In this document: one piece after another, positions 54,422 to 62,463 of the stretch | Layout of the letters: every line of letters starts with the position of its first letter | How positions within the stretch are numbered: position 1 is the first letter of the stretch | Assembly: GCF_012275445.1 (NCBI RefSeq) | Contig: NZ_JAAZQK010000014.1 | Coordinates: forward strand, 62,001 to 126,000 | Direction of reading: 5' to 3' | DNA from: Rhizobacter sp. SG703 | Lineage (GTDB): Bacteria; Pseudomonadota; Gammaproteobacteria; Burkholderiales; Burkholderiaceae_C | DNA: 64,000 bases | The notes under the pieces: model-generated | What the model was told of the DNA's origin: nothing | What the model saw: the letters and a program-made list of their open reading frames with translations, nothing else | Database searches by the model: none | Position numbers and translations under genes: made by a program

Positions 54422-55387
54422 TCAATCGGCGTGGCTGAATGCGCTGCCCGGGGCGACCGGCCGCGATTGCAGCCAGGCCGCGGCCGGCAGCCGCTTGCCG
54501 CCGGGGCGCTGCAGCTCGGTCAGCAGCAGCGAGCCGCGGCCGCAGGCGACCTCCAGCCCGTCAGGGCCGCTCGACAGCACGGCGCCTGGCCGGCCGCTGC
54601 CGGTGCGCACGGTGCCGCGCCACAGCTTCACGGTCTCGCCGTCGAGCAGGCCGGTCGCGCCGGGGAACGGGTCGAAGGCGCGCAGCCGGCGCTCGACCTG
54701 CTCGGCCGGCAGCGCCCAGTCGACTGCCGCCTCCGCCTTGTCGATCTTGTGCGCATACGTGATGCCCTCGGCCGGCTGCGGCGTGCGGGGCATGCCGCCG
54801 CAGGCCGCCAGCTCGAGTGCCTCGACGATCAGGCGCCCGCCGAGCGGCGCCAGCCGGTCGTGCAGGCTGGCGGTGGTGTCGGTCGGCAGGATGGGCAGCG
54901 CCTCGACCAGCAGCATGTCGCCGGTGTCGAGCCCGGCATCCATCTGCATGATCGTGATGCCGGTCTGCGCGTCGCCGGCCTCGATCGCGCGGTGGATCGG
55001 CGCCGCGCCGCGCCAGCGCGGCAGCAGCGACGCGTGGATGTTCAGGCAGCCGCGCGCCGGCAGGTCGAGCACCCACTGCGGCAGGATCAGCCCGTAGGCG
55101 GCCACGACCATCGCGTCCGGGCGGGCCGCCTGCAACGCGGCCTGGGCGGCGGCCGCGTCGGCGGGGTACTTGCCGTCGAGGCGCAGGCTGCGCGGCTGGG
55201 CCACCGCGATGCCGTGGCTGTCGGCGAAGGCCTTCACCGGCGACGGCTGCAGCTTCAGGCCGCGCCCGGCGGGGCGATCCGGCTGCGTCAGCACCAGAGG
55301 AATCTCGAAACCGGCGGCCTGCAGCCGGGCCAGCGCGACCTGCGCGAACTCGGGGGTGCCGGCGAAGACGACGCGCATCGACGGCAT
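54422..55387 (-). CDS. fmt: Methionyl-tRNA formyltransferase
   Basis: Formylates initiator Met-tRNA using 10-formyl-THF. The 321-residue protein has [31 protein letters not shown] with the catalytic Asn-His, and [11 protein letters not shown] with the catalytic Asp; a C-terminal OB-type domain follows. The start ATG overlaps the def stop (TGATG). An ATG three codons later is an alternative. It uses the folate made by genes elsewhere in the window. Confidence 0.97.
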   Translation of the reverse strand: MPSMRVVFAGTPEFAQVALARLQAAGFEIPLVLTQPDRPAGRGLKLQPSPVKAFADSHGIAVAQPRSLRLDGKYPADAAAAQAALQAARPDAMVVAAYGLILPQWVLDLPARGCLNIHASLLPRWRGAAPIHRAIEAGDAQTGITIMQMDAGLDTGDMLLVEALPILPTDTTASLHDRLAPLGGRLIVEALELAACGGMPRTPQPAEGITYAHKIDKAEAAVDWALPAEQVERRLRAFDPFPGATGLLDGETVKLWRGTVRTGSGRPGAVLSSGPDGLEVACGRGSLLLTELQRPGGKRLPAAAWLQSRPVAPGSAFSHAD

Positions 55388-55899
55388 CAGGGGCGCTGCT
55401 CGTCGCGGGTCCGCTTCAGCATCTTGGTCTTGATGCGGTCGCGCTTCATCGGGCTCAGGTATTCGACGAAGACCTTGCCGAGCAGGTGGTCCATCTCGTG
55501 CTGCACGCACACCGCCAGCAGCCCTTCGGCGTCGAACTCGTAGCTTTCGCCGGCGCGATTCAACGCGCGCACGCTGACGCGCGCGTGGCGCGGCACCTTG
55601 TCGTAGACCTGCGGTACCGACAGGCAGCCTTCGTCGCCGGTCAGCATCTCGTCGCTGCGCGCCGTCAGTTCGGGGTTGATCAGCACGTGCGGTTCGTCGC
55701 GGCGTTCCGACGTGTCGATCACGATCACGCGTTCGTGGACATCGACCTGCGTCGCGGCCAGGCCGACGCCATCGGCCTGGTACATGGTCTCCAGCATGTC
55801 GTCGACGAGCTGTCGGATGCGTGCGTCCACTTGCGTGACAGGCTTGGCAACGGTGTGCAGGCGCGGATCGGGGTAACGAAGGATCGAGAGCTTGGCCAT
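55387..55899 (-). CDS. def: Peptide deformylase
   Basis: Removes the formyl group from new proteins. The 170-residue protein has the three family motifs [16 protein letters not shown] (metal-binding Cys) and QHEMDHLLG (metal-binding His pair). The ATG at 55899 is chosen because [17 protein letters not shown] is the conserved N terminus. First gene of def-fmt. Confidence 0.97.
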   Translation of the reverse strand: MAKLSILRYPDPRLHTVAKPVTQVDARIRQLVDDMLETMYQADGVGLAATQVDVHERVIVIDTSERRDEPHVLINPELTARSDEMLTGDEGCLSVPQVYDKVPRHARVSVRALNRAGESYEFDAEGLLAVCVQHEMDHLLGKVFVEYLSPMKRDRIKTKMLKRTRDEQRP

Positions 55900-55966
55900 G
55901 TGGGAAACGCGCAACGCCGGAGGGCGTGACAGGACTCACGCGAGGTGTGTCCGGAAGTCAATTTCG

Positions 55967-55995
55967 TTGCGATATCAAGGGTTTAGGGGCAGAAT
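55967..55995 (+). promoter_or_regulatory. Putative promoter of the LysM gene
   Basis: TTGCGA (55967-55972), a 17-base spacer and CAGAAT (55990-55995). This would give a leader of about 105 bases before the ATG at 56108, with a GGAG 12 bases before it. It lies in the def/LysM divergent region. Confidence 0.5.
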
Positions 55996-56107
55996 CTGTG
56001 AAACTGAATGAAGATTTTCGCCGAGTCGCAGGCGTCGTGCCGCGGCCCGGTTCAGTTAACCGCACAACGCAGCATTGTGCTGCCTGAGCGCCCGGAGACT
56101 TACCTTC

Positions 56108-57277
56108 ATGACCCGAAGCCACCGTATCGCCCTGTCGTTCCCCCGGGCTGCTGCCATCACCGTTGCGCTGGGCGTTTGCTTCGGTTCCGCGACCGCGAAC
56201 GCGGAAGCCGGCAACTACCCGATCACGCCCAAGCAGCGCAGCACCGCCAAGCAGGTGGCCGAGGCCGGCGTCGCACTGTCCGAGCTGTCGCCGAACGCCC
56301 CCGATTCCTACACCGTGAAGACCGGCGACACGCTGTGGGGCATCTCCAGCATGTTCCTCGTCAGCCCGTGGCGCTGGCCCGAGCTGTGGGGCATGAACCT
56401 CGACCAGATCCGCAATCCCCACCTGATCTACCCGGGCCAGGTGCTGTTCCTCGACAAGGCCAACGGCCGTGCCCGCCTGCGCGTCGGCAGCGGCGAGCAG
56501 GGCGGCGTCGTCAAGCTGTCGCCGCGCGTGCGTGAAGGCGACCTGTCGCGCGACGGCATCCCGGCAATCGCGCTGAACCTGATCGAGCCGTTCCTGAACG
56601 AGGCGCTGATCCTCGACGAGAACGAACTCGCGAAGGCGCCGCGCGTCGTCGCGACGCCCGAAGGCCGCGTGCTGCTGGCCCGTGGCGACAAGGCCTACGT
56701 GCGGGGCGACCTGGGCGGCCTGCGCAACTTCCGTTTCTTCCGCGAACCGCAGCCGCTGCGCGACCCGACCACCAACGAGGTGCTGGGCTACGAAGCGTTC
56801 TACCTCGGCACCGGCGAGCTGATCCGCCAGGGCGACACCAGCGGCACCGCCCGTGCCGACGACATCGTCCCCGACACGTTCATGCTGAACAACATCCGCC
56901 AGGAAGTGCGCGTCGGCGACAAGCTGTCGCCGGTGCCTCCGCGCGAGTTCCAGAATTACGTGCCGCGCGCGCCGCAATCGCCGATCGCCGGGCAGATCGT
57001 GTCGGTGTACGGCGAGGCGGTGGCCGCCGGCCAGAACCAGATCGTGTCGCTGAACAAGGGCGCGCGCGACGGCCTCGAGAAGGGCAACGTGCTGGCGCTG
57101 TGGAAAGACGGCGCCCGCACCACCGACAAGACCGTGGCCGGTTCGCCGGCGATCAAGCTGCCGGACGAGCGTCATGGCTTCCTGTTCGTCTTCCGCGTGT
57201 TCGACCGCATGTCGTACGCGCTGATCCTGTCGGTGCAGGAACCGGTTCGCCGCGGCGACCGCTTCACGCAGCCCTGA
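56108..57277 (+). CDS. LysM peptidoglycan-binding protein
   Basis: A 389-residue secreted protein with a signal peptide (cleavage about TANAEA). One LysM domain lies at about residues 60-115 (SYTVKTGDTLWGISSMFLVSPWRWPELW, NPHLIYPGQVL). A long beta-rich C-terminal part of unknown function follows, with IAGQIVSVYGEAVAAGQNQIVSLNKGARDGLEKG. It stands between def and dprA, an order common in Burkholderiales. Confidence 0.93.
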   Translation: MTRSHRIALSFPRAAAITVALGVCFGSATANAEAGNYPITPKQRSTAKQVAEAGVALSELSPNAPDSYTVKTGDTLWGISSMFLVSPWRWPELWGMNLDQIRNPHLIYPGQVLFLDKANGRARLRVGSGEQGGVVKLSPRVREGDLSRDGIPAIALNLIEPFLNEALILDENELAKAPRVVATPEGRVLLARGDKAYVRGDLGGLRNFRFFREPQPLRDPTTNEVLGYEAFYLGTGELIRQGDTSGTARADDIVPDTFMLNNIRQEVRVGDKLSPVPPREFQNYVPRAPQSPIAGQIVSVYGEAVAAGQNQIVSLNKGARDGLEKGNVLALWKDGARTTDKTVAGSPAIKLPDERHGFLFVFRVFDRMSYALILSVQEPVRRGDRFTQP

Positions 57278-57344
57278 ACGCCTCTGCGCCGACCGCGACT
57301 GCCTCGTTGTTCGTTGTCGGGCGGTCGCTGTTCGGACGACCGGC

Positions 57345-58490
57345 ATGGGTGCCTCTTCCGCGTTCCATGGTGCCGCCCCGATCGATGACTGGGCGGACTG
57401 GGTTCGGCTGACCGAAACGCCCGGCGTCGGGCGAGAAGCAGCGCGCAGGCTGCTGGCCGCGTTCGGCTCGCCCCGCGCGGTGCTGCAGGCGGGGTCCGCC
57501 GCGCGCCGGCAGGTCGTCGCCCCGTCCATCGCGGAGGCGCTGGAGGCGTTGCCGGACGAACTGGCCGATCTGCTGGTCACCACGCGCCGCTGGCTGGCGG
57601 CGGCCTCGGCCGAGGTGCCGCGTCACATCGTGACGCTGGGCGATTCCCACTATCCGGCGGCGTTGTTGCAGACCGCCGATCCACCGCTGATGTTCTATGC
57701 CGAAGGGCGCATCGAGCAACTGGCCGCGCCGTGCGTGGCCATCGTCGGCAGCCGGCAGGCGACGCCCGCGGGGCTGGCGAACGCGAAGGCCTTTGCCCGC
57801 GCGTTGAGCGAGGCCGGCATGACGGTGGTGTCCGGGCTCGCCCAGGGCATCGACGGCGCGGCGCACGAAGGTGCGCTGCAAGGGCCGGCCAGCACGATCG
57901 CGGTGGTCGGCACCGGGCTCGACCAGGTGTTCCCGAAGCGCCATGCCGCACTGGCGGCGCGCATCGGCGTCGAGGGGCTGGTGCTCAGCGAATACGCGCT
58001 CGGCATGCCGCCGCTGCCGCACAACTTTCCGCAGCGCAATCGCATCATCGCCGGGCTGTCGCGTGGCACGCTGGTCGTCGAGGCGGCATTGCAATCGGGT
58101 TCGCTGATCAGCGCCCGGCTGGCCAGCGAGGCCGGGCGCGAGGTGTTCGCGATTCCCGGATCGATCCACTCGCCGCAGTCGCGCGGCTGCCATGGGCTCA
58201 TCAAGCAGGGCGCGAAGCTGGTCGAGAGCGCGGCCGATGTGCTGGAAGAAATCCAGTTCCCGCAGCGGGCGGCCGCCGTCGCCGATACCGAGGTGGGTGC
58301 TCACGCGGACGCCGCCGTCGAGGACGCGGTGCTGGCCGCTCTCGGCTTCGAACCCGCCAACCTGGATGCGCTGGTCGCACGCACCGGGTGGTCGGCGCAG
58401 CAGCTCAACATCCACCTGCTGGAGCTGGAACTGGAAGGGCGCGTCAGCCGCCTCCCGGGCCAGCTGTTCCAGAGGGTTTCGACCGGCTGA
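57345..58490 (+). CDS. dprA: DNA-processing protein DprA
   Basis: A 381-residue protein that protects incoming single-stranded DNA and loads RecA during transformation. A SAM-like N-terminal helical part precedes the Rossmann-like DprA domain, with VGSRQATPAGLANAKAFARAL, VVSGLAQGIDGAAHEGAL, VVGTGLDQVFPKRH and IIAGLSRGTLVVEAA. The C-terminal winged helix is present (DALVARTGWSAQQLNIHLLELELEGRVSRLPG). With tfoX-like at 13552 it hints at, but does not show, competence. Confidence 0.95.
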   Translation: MGASSAFHGAAPIDDWADWVRLTETPGVGREAARRLLAAFGSPRAVLQAGSAARRQVVAPSIAEALEALPDELADLLVTTRRWLAAASAEVPRHIVTLGDSHYPAALLQTADPPLMFYAEGRIEQLAAPCVAIVGSRQATPAGLANAKAFARALSEAGMTVVSGLAQGIDGAAHEGALQGPASTIAVVGTGLDQVFPKRHAALAARIGVEGLVLSEYALGMPPLPHNFPQRNRIIAGLSRGTLVVEAALQSGSLISARLASEAGREVFAIPGSIHSPQSRGCHGLIKQGAKLVESAADVLEEIQFPQRAAAVADTEVGAHADAAVEDAVLAALGFEPANLDALVARTGWSAQQLNIHLLELELEGRVSRLPGQLFQRVSTG

Positions 58491-58553
58491 GCCACCCCGA
58501 ACGCAGGGCTTTTTGCCGCTCATCCGGCAGTGACCCTGCGGTATAGTCGGTTC

Positions 58554-59006
58554 ATGTTCGACGTGCTTGTCTACCTGTACGAAAACTACTGGCGGCCGGA
58601 CGCGTGTCCCGACCACGCCCAGTTGACGCGCAAGCTGTCGGCGATGGGTTTCGAGTCGGACGAAATCGAAGAAGCCTTGTCCTGGCTCGACGGCCTGGCC
58701 ACCGCAGCGCAGTCGTATGCCGGCGAGCAAAGCGCGGACAGCCTGCGCGTCTATTCGCCGGCCGAGCAGGAGCACCTGGGCGAGGCATCGATCGGTTTCG
58801 TCAGCTTCCTCGAATCCGCCGGCGTGCTGCCGCCGCCGATGCGCGAAATGGTCATCGACCGCGCGACGGCCATTTCCGGCGGGCCGGTCGACCTCGAAGA
58901 CCTGAAGATCATCGTGCTGATGGTGTTCTGGAGCCTGGGCGAGGAACCCGACGCGCTGATCCTCGATGAGCTGTTCGTCGACGAAGCGGACCGCTTGATC
59001 CACTGA
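58554..59006 (+). CDS. smg: Smg family protein (DUF494)
   Basis: A 150-residue protein of the Smg/DUF494 family, found after dprA in many proteobacteria; its role is not known. FDVLVYLYENYW at the N terminus and LKIIVLMVFWSLGEEPDALILDELF at the C terminus are characteristic. TATAGT lies exactly 6 bases before the ATG with no Shine-Dalgarno, another leaderless-type start. A large palindromic terminator follows. Confidence 0.94.
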   Translation: MFDVLVYLYENYWRPDACPDHAQLTRKLSAMGFESDEIEEALSWLDGLATAAQSYAGEQSADSLRVYSPAEQEHLGEASIGFVSFLESAGVLPPPMREMVIDRATAISGGPVDLEDLKIIVLMVFWSLGEEPDALILDELFVDEADRLIH

Positions 59007-59015
59007 ACACCGCTT

Positions 59016-59065
59016 TCGCACCAGCAAAAAGGCCACCGGATGCGGTGGCCTTTTTGCTGGTGCGA
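59016..59065. terminator. Bidirectional terminator, perfect 23-bp palindrome
   Basis: Two 23-base arms (59016-59038 and 59043-59065) pair perfectly around a 4-base loop (GATG). The centre is AAAAAGGCCACCG...CGGTGGCCTTTTT, so a GC stem with a T run forms in either direction. It serves the convergent smg and DUF1631 genes. The outer extension (TCGCACCAGC/GCTGGTGCGA) is unusual for a simple terminator. Confidence 0.92.
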
Positions 59066-59079
59066 GACGCGTCGCCGGC

Positions 59080-61359
59080 TCAGTTCAGCAGGCGGGTCGG
59101 ATCGACGTCGAGCTTCGCCAGTGCGCTGCGCGTGGCCCGCACGGTCAGCGATTCGTCCTGCGCCGGCACCAGCAGCCCGGCCTGCAGGAAGGCGGCCAGG
59201 CGGTGCTGCTGGAACAGGATGCCTCGCCCATGCGGCGACACGAACAGCGCCAGCTGGCGCCGCAGCCCCTGCCACGCAAGCTGCACCGCTTCATTGCGGT
59301 TGCGGTAGTCGAGCATGTACCAGCCGCCGACCTGGAGTTCGCGCGCCCAGGTCAGCATCGCCGGCGTCGGCATCGAGCCGCCTTCGCCGACCACCTCGAG
59401 TTCGGCGCTCTCGTGACCGGACAGGTCGAGCACCATTGCTTCGTCGATGTCGACGTCGGCCGATTCGGGCAGCATCTCCTCGAGCGTCTCGAGCCGGACC
59501 ATCAGTTCCTCGAGCCGCTCCTGCGGGATCGCGGCGGTCTTGGCGGTGAAGGCCGCGGCGAGCGAGTTGTTCAGCCGCTGGATGTGTTCGTCCTGGCGCT
59601 CCGGCGAGACGCCGGCATGGTCCATGCCTTCGCGCAGCGTCTTCAGCAGCGGCGGCAGGCGGCGGATCACCTCGGCGCGTTCCTCGCGCGACACCTTCGC
59701 GCTCGCCGACCAGATCAGGTCGGCCGCGGCGCGCTTCATCGTCTTCGTCTCGGGGCCCTGCGCGCCGCTCTTGACGGCCGTCATCGCCATCACGTCGGCC
59801 CAGACCTGGAACAGGAAGTCGCGCACGCCTTCCTGCACCGGAACCTCGTTGAGCATCTTGCGCAGCTCGATCGTGTACTGGATCGCGAGCGTCTCGCGTT
59901 GCTCGACCTGCTGGGCCAGCGAGACGCCCTTGCGCGTTGCCTCGTTCTCGTTCTGGAAATAGTTCTCGAGGAACTTCTCGAACTCGGTCAGCACCGTCTG
60001 GAACACGCGGCGCCCGGTATCGGGGTAGGCCTCGACGACCTGCACGACGCGCTTGATCTCGCGTTCGAGTGCATCGCCGACGGCGCGGCTGGTCGAGTCG
60101 AAGCCCATCACGCAGGCGCCCATGCGGTCGATGAGCCGGCGCGCCGGATGGTCGACGGTCGCGAAGAAATCGGGCTCGCTGACGGCCACGCGCAGCACCG
60201 GCATCTGCAGCCGGGCGAACCAGACTCGCACGACGGCCGGAATGCGTTCTTCGGTCAGGATGCTCTGGAACAGCAATGCGACGATCTCGATCGTCGCGCG
60301 CTCGACCGGCGTCGATGCGGCCTTCTTCAGCGCCTGTTTGCGCTGGTGCAGTTCTTCGAGCAGCGCCGGCGTGCTGACCTGGCCCGGTGCGGTGCGCGGG
60401 GAATCCTGCGCGCCCAGCCGGCGCTGGATGCCCTGCTGCGCATCCGAGATCGCGGCTTTCAGCTCGGGCGAGGTCGAATTCATCGGCGCCGTGCGGCTGA
60501 AGTCCGGCAGCTGACGTCCAATCAGCCGGTTCAGCCGCCCGAGCACCGCCTCGGCGTGGTCGGACCCGCGGGCGAAGCCGCCGGCCCGGGTCATCATGCG
60601 GGTTTCTTCGCCGACCCCGGTGCGACCGAAGCCGGTGGCCGGTGGCGCGGCAGTGGCCGGTGCGCCGCCCGATCCGCCACCCGCAGTGCCCTGCGCATTG
60701 CGCGAACGGCGGATGAACGGGCGCAGGTCGACATCGGGCAGCACGCCCTTCTGCACGAGCCAGCGGTTGGTCTCGTGGTAGGCCTCTTCGGCGAAATGGG
60801 CGAATTCTTCGTGGATCACGCCTTGCAGCGTGCGCCACAGGTCATGGTTCAGCGAGGCGCCGCGCCAGGCGGCAGTGACGATGCGCGCGAGCACATGCGG
60901 GCGCAGCACGTCGTTGGTGTCGAGCTCGTCGCGGCGCTCCATCGCCGACATGCGCGAGCGCAGGTCGGTGAACTCCCATGACGACTTGTCCATCATCGCG
61001 AGCGCCAGCCGCGAGCTGAGGATCTCGACCTCGATGGTGTCGTCGTCGACCAGCGTCATGCTGGCGGCACGCCCCGGCGGCGGCAGGTCGCCCGGTCGGG
61101 ACGCCGACACCATGCCGCTGCCGAGCGATGCGCGCAGCGCCGTCGTCATGCCGCTGACCCACAACGGCGCGGCGCGGCGCAGGTCTGCCGCGGCGTCGCG
61201 GCGCTTGTACTGGATGCCGTGCTCGGCCGTCTGGGCGGCCAGCAAGCGCGCGCCTTCCTCGACGGCCTGGACGATGCCGGGCACGCCGTAGAGCAGTCGC
61301 TCGACGTAGGAGCGGCGCGCCTGGGCGGCCAGGGCCAACGAATCGGCGGCGGTCGCCAT
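59080..61359 (-). CDS. DUF1631 family protein
   Basis: A 759-residue, mainly helical, soluble protein with no signal peptide. It matches DUF1631 (sometimes misnamed thymidine phosphorylase): TDLRSRMSAMERRDELDTNDVLRPHVLARIV, PVLRVAVSEPDFFATVDHPARRLIDRM and WYMLDYRNRNEAVQLAWQG near the C terminus, the last resembling a PilZ-like barrel. The function is unknown. In other species topA often follows smg; here this gene does, on the opposite strand. Confidence 0.9.
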   Translation of the reverse strand: MATAADSLALAAQARRSYVERLLYGVPGIVQAVEEGARLLAAQTAEHGIQYKRRDAAADLRRAAPLWVSGMTTALRASLGSGMVSASRPGDLPPPGRAASMTLVDDDTIEVEILSSRLALAMMDKSSWEFTDLRSRMSAMERRDELDTNDVLRPHVLARIVTAAWRGASLNHDLWRTLQGVIHEEFAHFAEEAYHETNRWLVQKGVLPDVDLRPFIRRSRNAQGTAGGGSGGAPATAAPPATGFGRTGVGEETRMMTRAGGFARGSDHAEAVLGRLNRLIGRQLPDFSRTAPMNSTSPELKAAISDAQQGIQRRLGAQDSPRTAPGQVSTPALLEELHQRKQALKKAASTPVERATIEIVALLFQSILTEERIPAVVRVWFARLQMPVLRVAVSEPDFFATVDHPARRLIDRMGACVMGFDSTSRAVGDALEREIKRVVQVVEAYPDTGRRVFQTVLTEFEKFLENYFQNENEATRKGVSLAQQVEQRETLAIQYTIELRKMLNEVPVQEGVRDFLFQVWADVMAMTAVKSGAQGPETKTMKRAAADLIWSASAKVSREERAEVIRRLPPLLKTLREGMDHAGVSPERQDEHIQRLNNSLAAAFTAKTAAIPQERLEELMVRLETLEEMLPESADVDIDEAMVLDLSGHESAELEVVGEGGSMPTPAMLTWARELQVGGWYMLDYRNRNEAVQLAWQGLRRQLALFVSPHGRGILFQQHRLAAFLQAGLLVPAQDESLTVRATRSALAKLDVDPTRLLN

Positions 61360-61399
61360 GAAGGTGTCGGATAGCGCTCTGGTGGGGGAAGTCCTTACT

Positions 61400-62431
61400 C
61401 TACACCACCGCCCCGGCGTTCGGATCGTCCGGATCGGTCTCTTTGGCGGTCGCTTTCATCAGGTCTTCACGCTTCACGCCGAGCCACATCGCGATCGCGG
61501 CGGCGACGAAAACCGACGAGTAGATGCCGAACAGGATGCCGATCGTCAGCGCCACCGCGAAGTAGTGCAGCGTCTGGCCGCCGAAGATCAGCATCGACAG
61601 CACCATCATCTGCGTGCTGCCGTGCGTGATGATGGTGCGGCTCATCGTGCTGGTGATCGCGTGGTCGATGACCTCGGGCGTCGTCATCTTGCGGTACTTG
61701 CGGAAGGCCTCGCGGATCCGGTCGAACACCACGACCGATTCGTTGACGGAATACCCCAGCACCGCGAGCACGGCCGCCAGCACCGACAGGCTGAACTCCC
61801 ATTGGAAGAACGCGAAGAAACCCAGGATGATGATCACGTCGTGCAGGTTGGCGACGATCGCGGCGACCGAGAATTTCCATTCGAAGCGGAACGCGAGGTA
61901 CAGCATGATCCCGGCGATCACGAAGACCAGCGCCTTGGCGCCGTCCTCGGCCAGTTCGCGGCCGACCTGCGGGCCGACGAATTCGTTGCGGCGCAGCGCC
62001 AGCGGTTCGGCGTCGCCGGCGGTGCAGACTGGCCGCGAGACGGCCTCGCCCTTGTCGCTGACGAACTGCTTGACCGACACGGTGCCCTTCTCGGCCTGGC
62101 ACAGCGCGCCGAACACCCGCTCGACGACCACGTCCTGCTTGACGTCCGGGCGCACTGGCAGGCGGATCAGCACGTCGCGCGCGCTGCCGAAGTTCTGCAC
62201 CTGGGCCTCGCCGAGCTGCAACGTCTCGACGATGCCGCGCACGCGATTGATGTCGGCCGACTGCGAATAGGCCGTCTCGATCAGCGTGCCGCCGGTGAAC
62301 TCGACCGACAGGTGCAGGCCGCGGGTCACGAGGAAGAATACCGCGGCCAGGAAGGTCAGCAGCGACACGACGTTGAACACCAGCGCGTGCCGCATGAACG
62401 GGATGTCGCGCTTGATCCGGAAGAATTCCAT
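61400..62431 (-). CDS. secF: Protein translocase subunit SecF
   Basis: A 343-residue inner-membrane protein of the SecDF complex, which uses the proton gradient to pull proteins out of SecYEG. Six membrane helices are visible, with a periplasmic loop at about 40-150. LSVEFTGGTLIE, the translocation motif GYSVNESVVVFDRIRE and TSTMSRTIITHGSTQ are characteristic. It lies 32 bases after secD. Confidence 0.97.
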   Translation of the reverse strand: MEFFRIKRDIPFMRHALVFNVVSLLTFLAAVFFLVTRGLHLSVEFTGGTLIETAYSQSADINRVRGIVETLQLGEAQVQNFGSARDVLIRLPVRPDVKQDVVVERVFGALCQAEKGTVSVKQFVSDKGEAVSRPVCTAGDAEPLALRRNEFVGPQVGRELAEDGAKALVFVIAGIMLYLAFRFEWKFSVAAIVANLHDVIIILGFFAFFQWEFSLSVLAAVLAVLGYSVNESVVVFDRIREAFRKYRKMTTPEVIDHAITSTMSRTIITHGSTQMMVLSMLIFGGQTLHYFAVALTIGILFGIYSSVFVAAAIAMWLGVKREDLMKATAKETDPDDPNAGAVV

Positions 62432-62463
62432 GGAGATGCCTGCTTGTTCTGGTGTTGCGTGGA

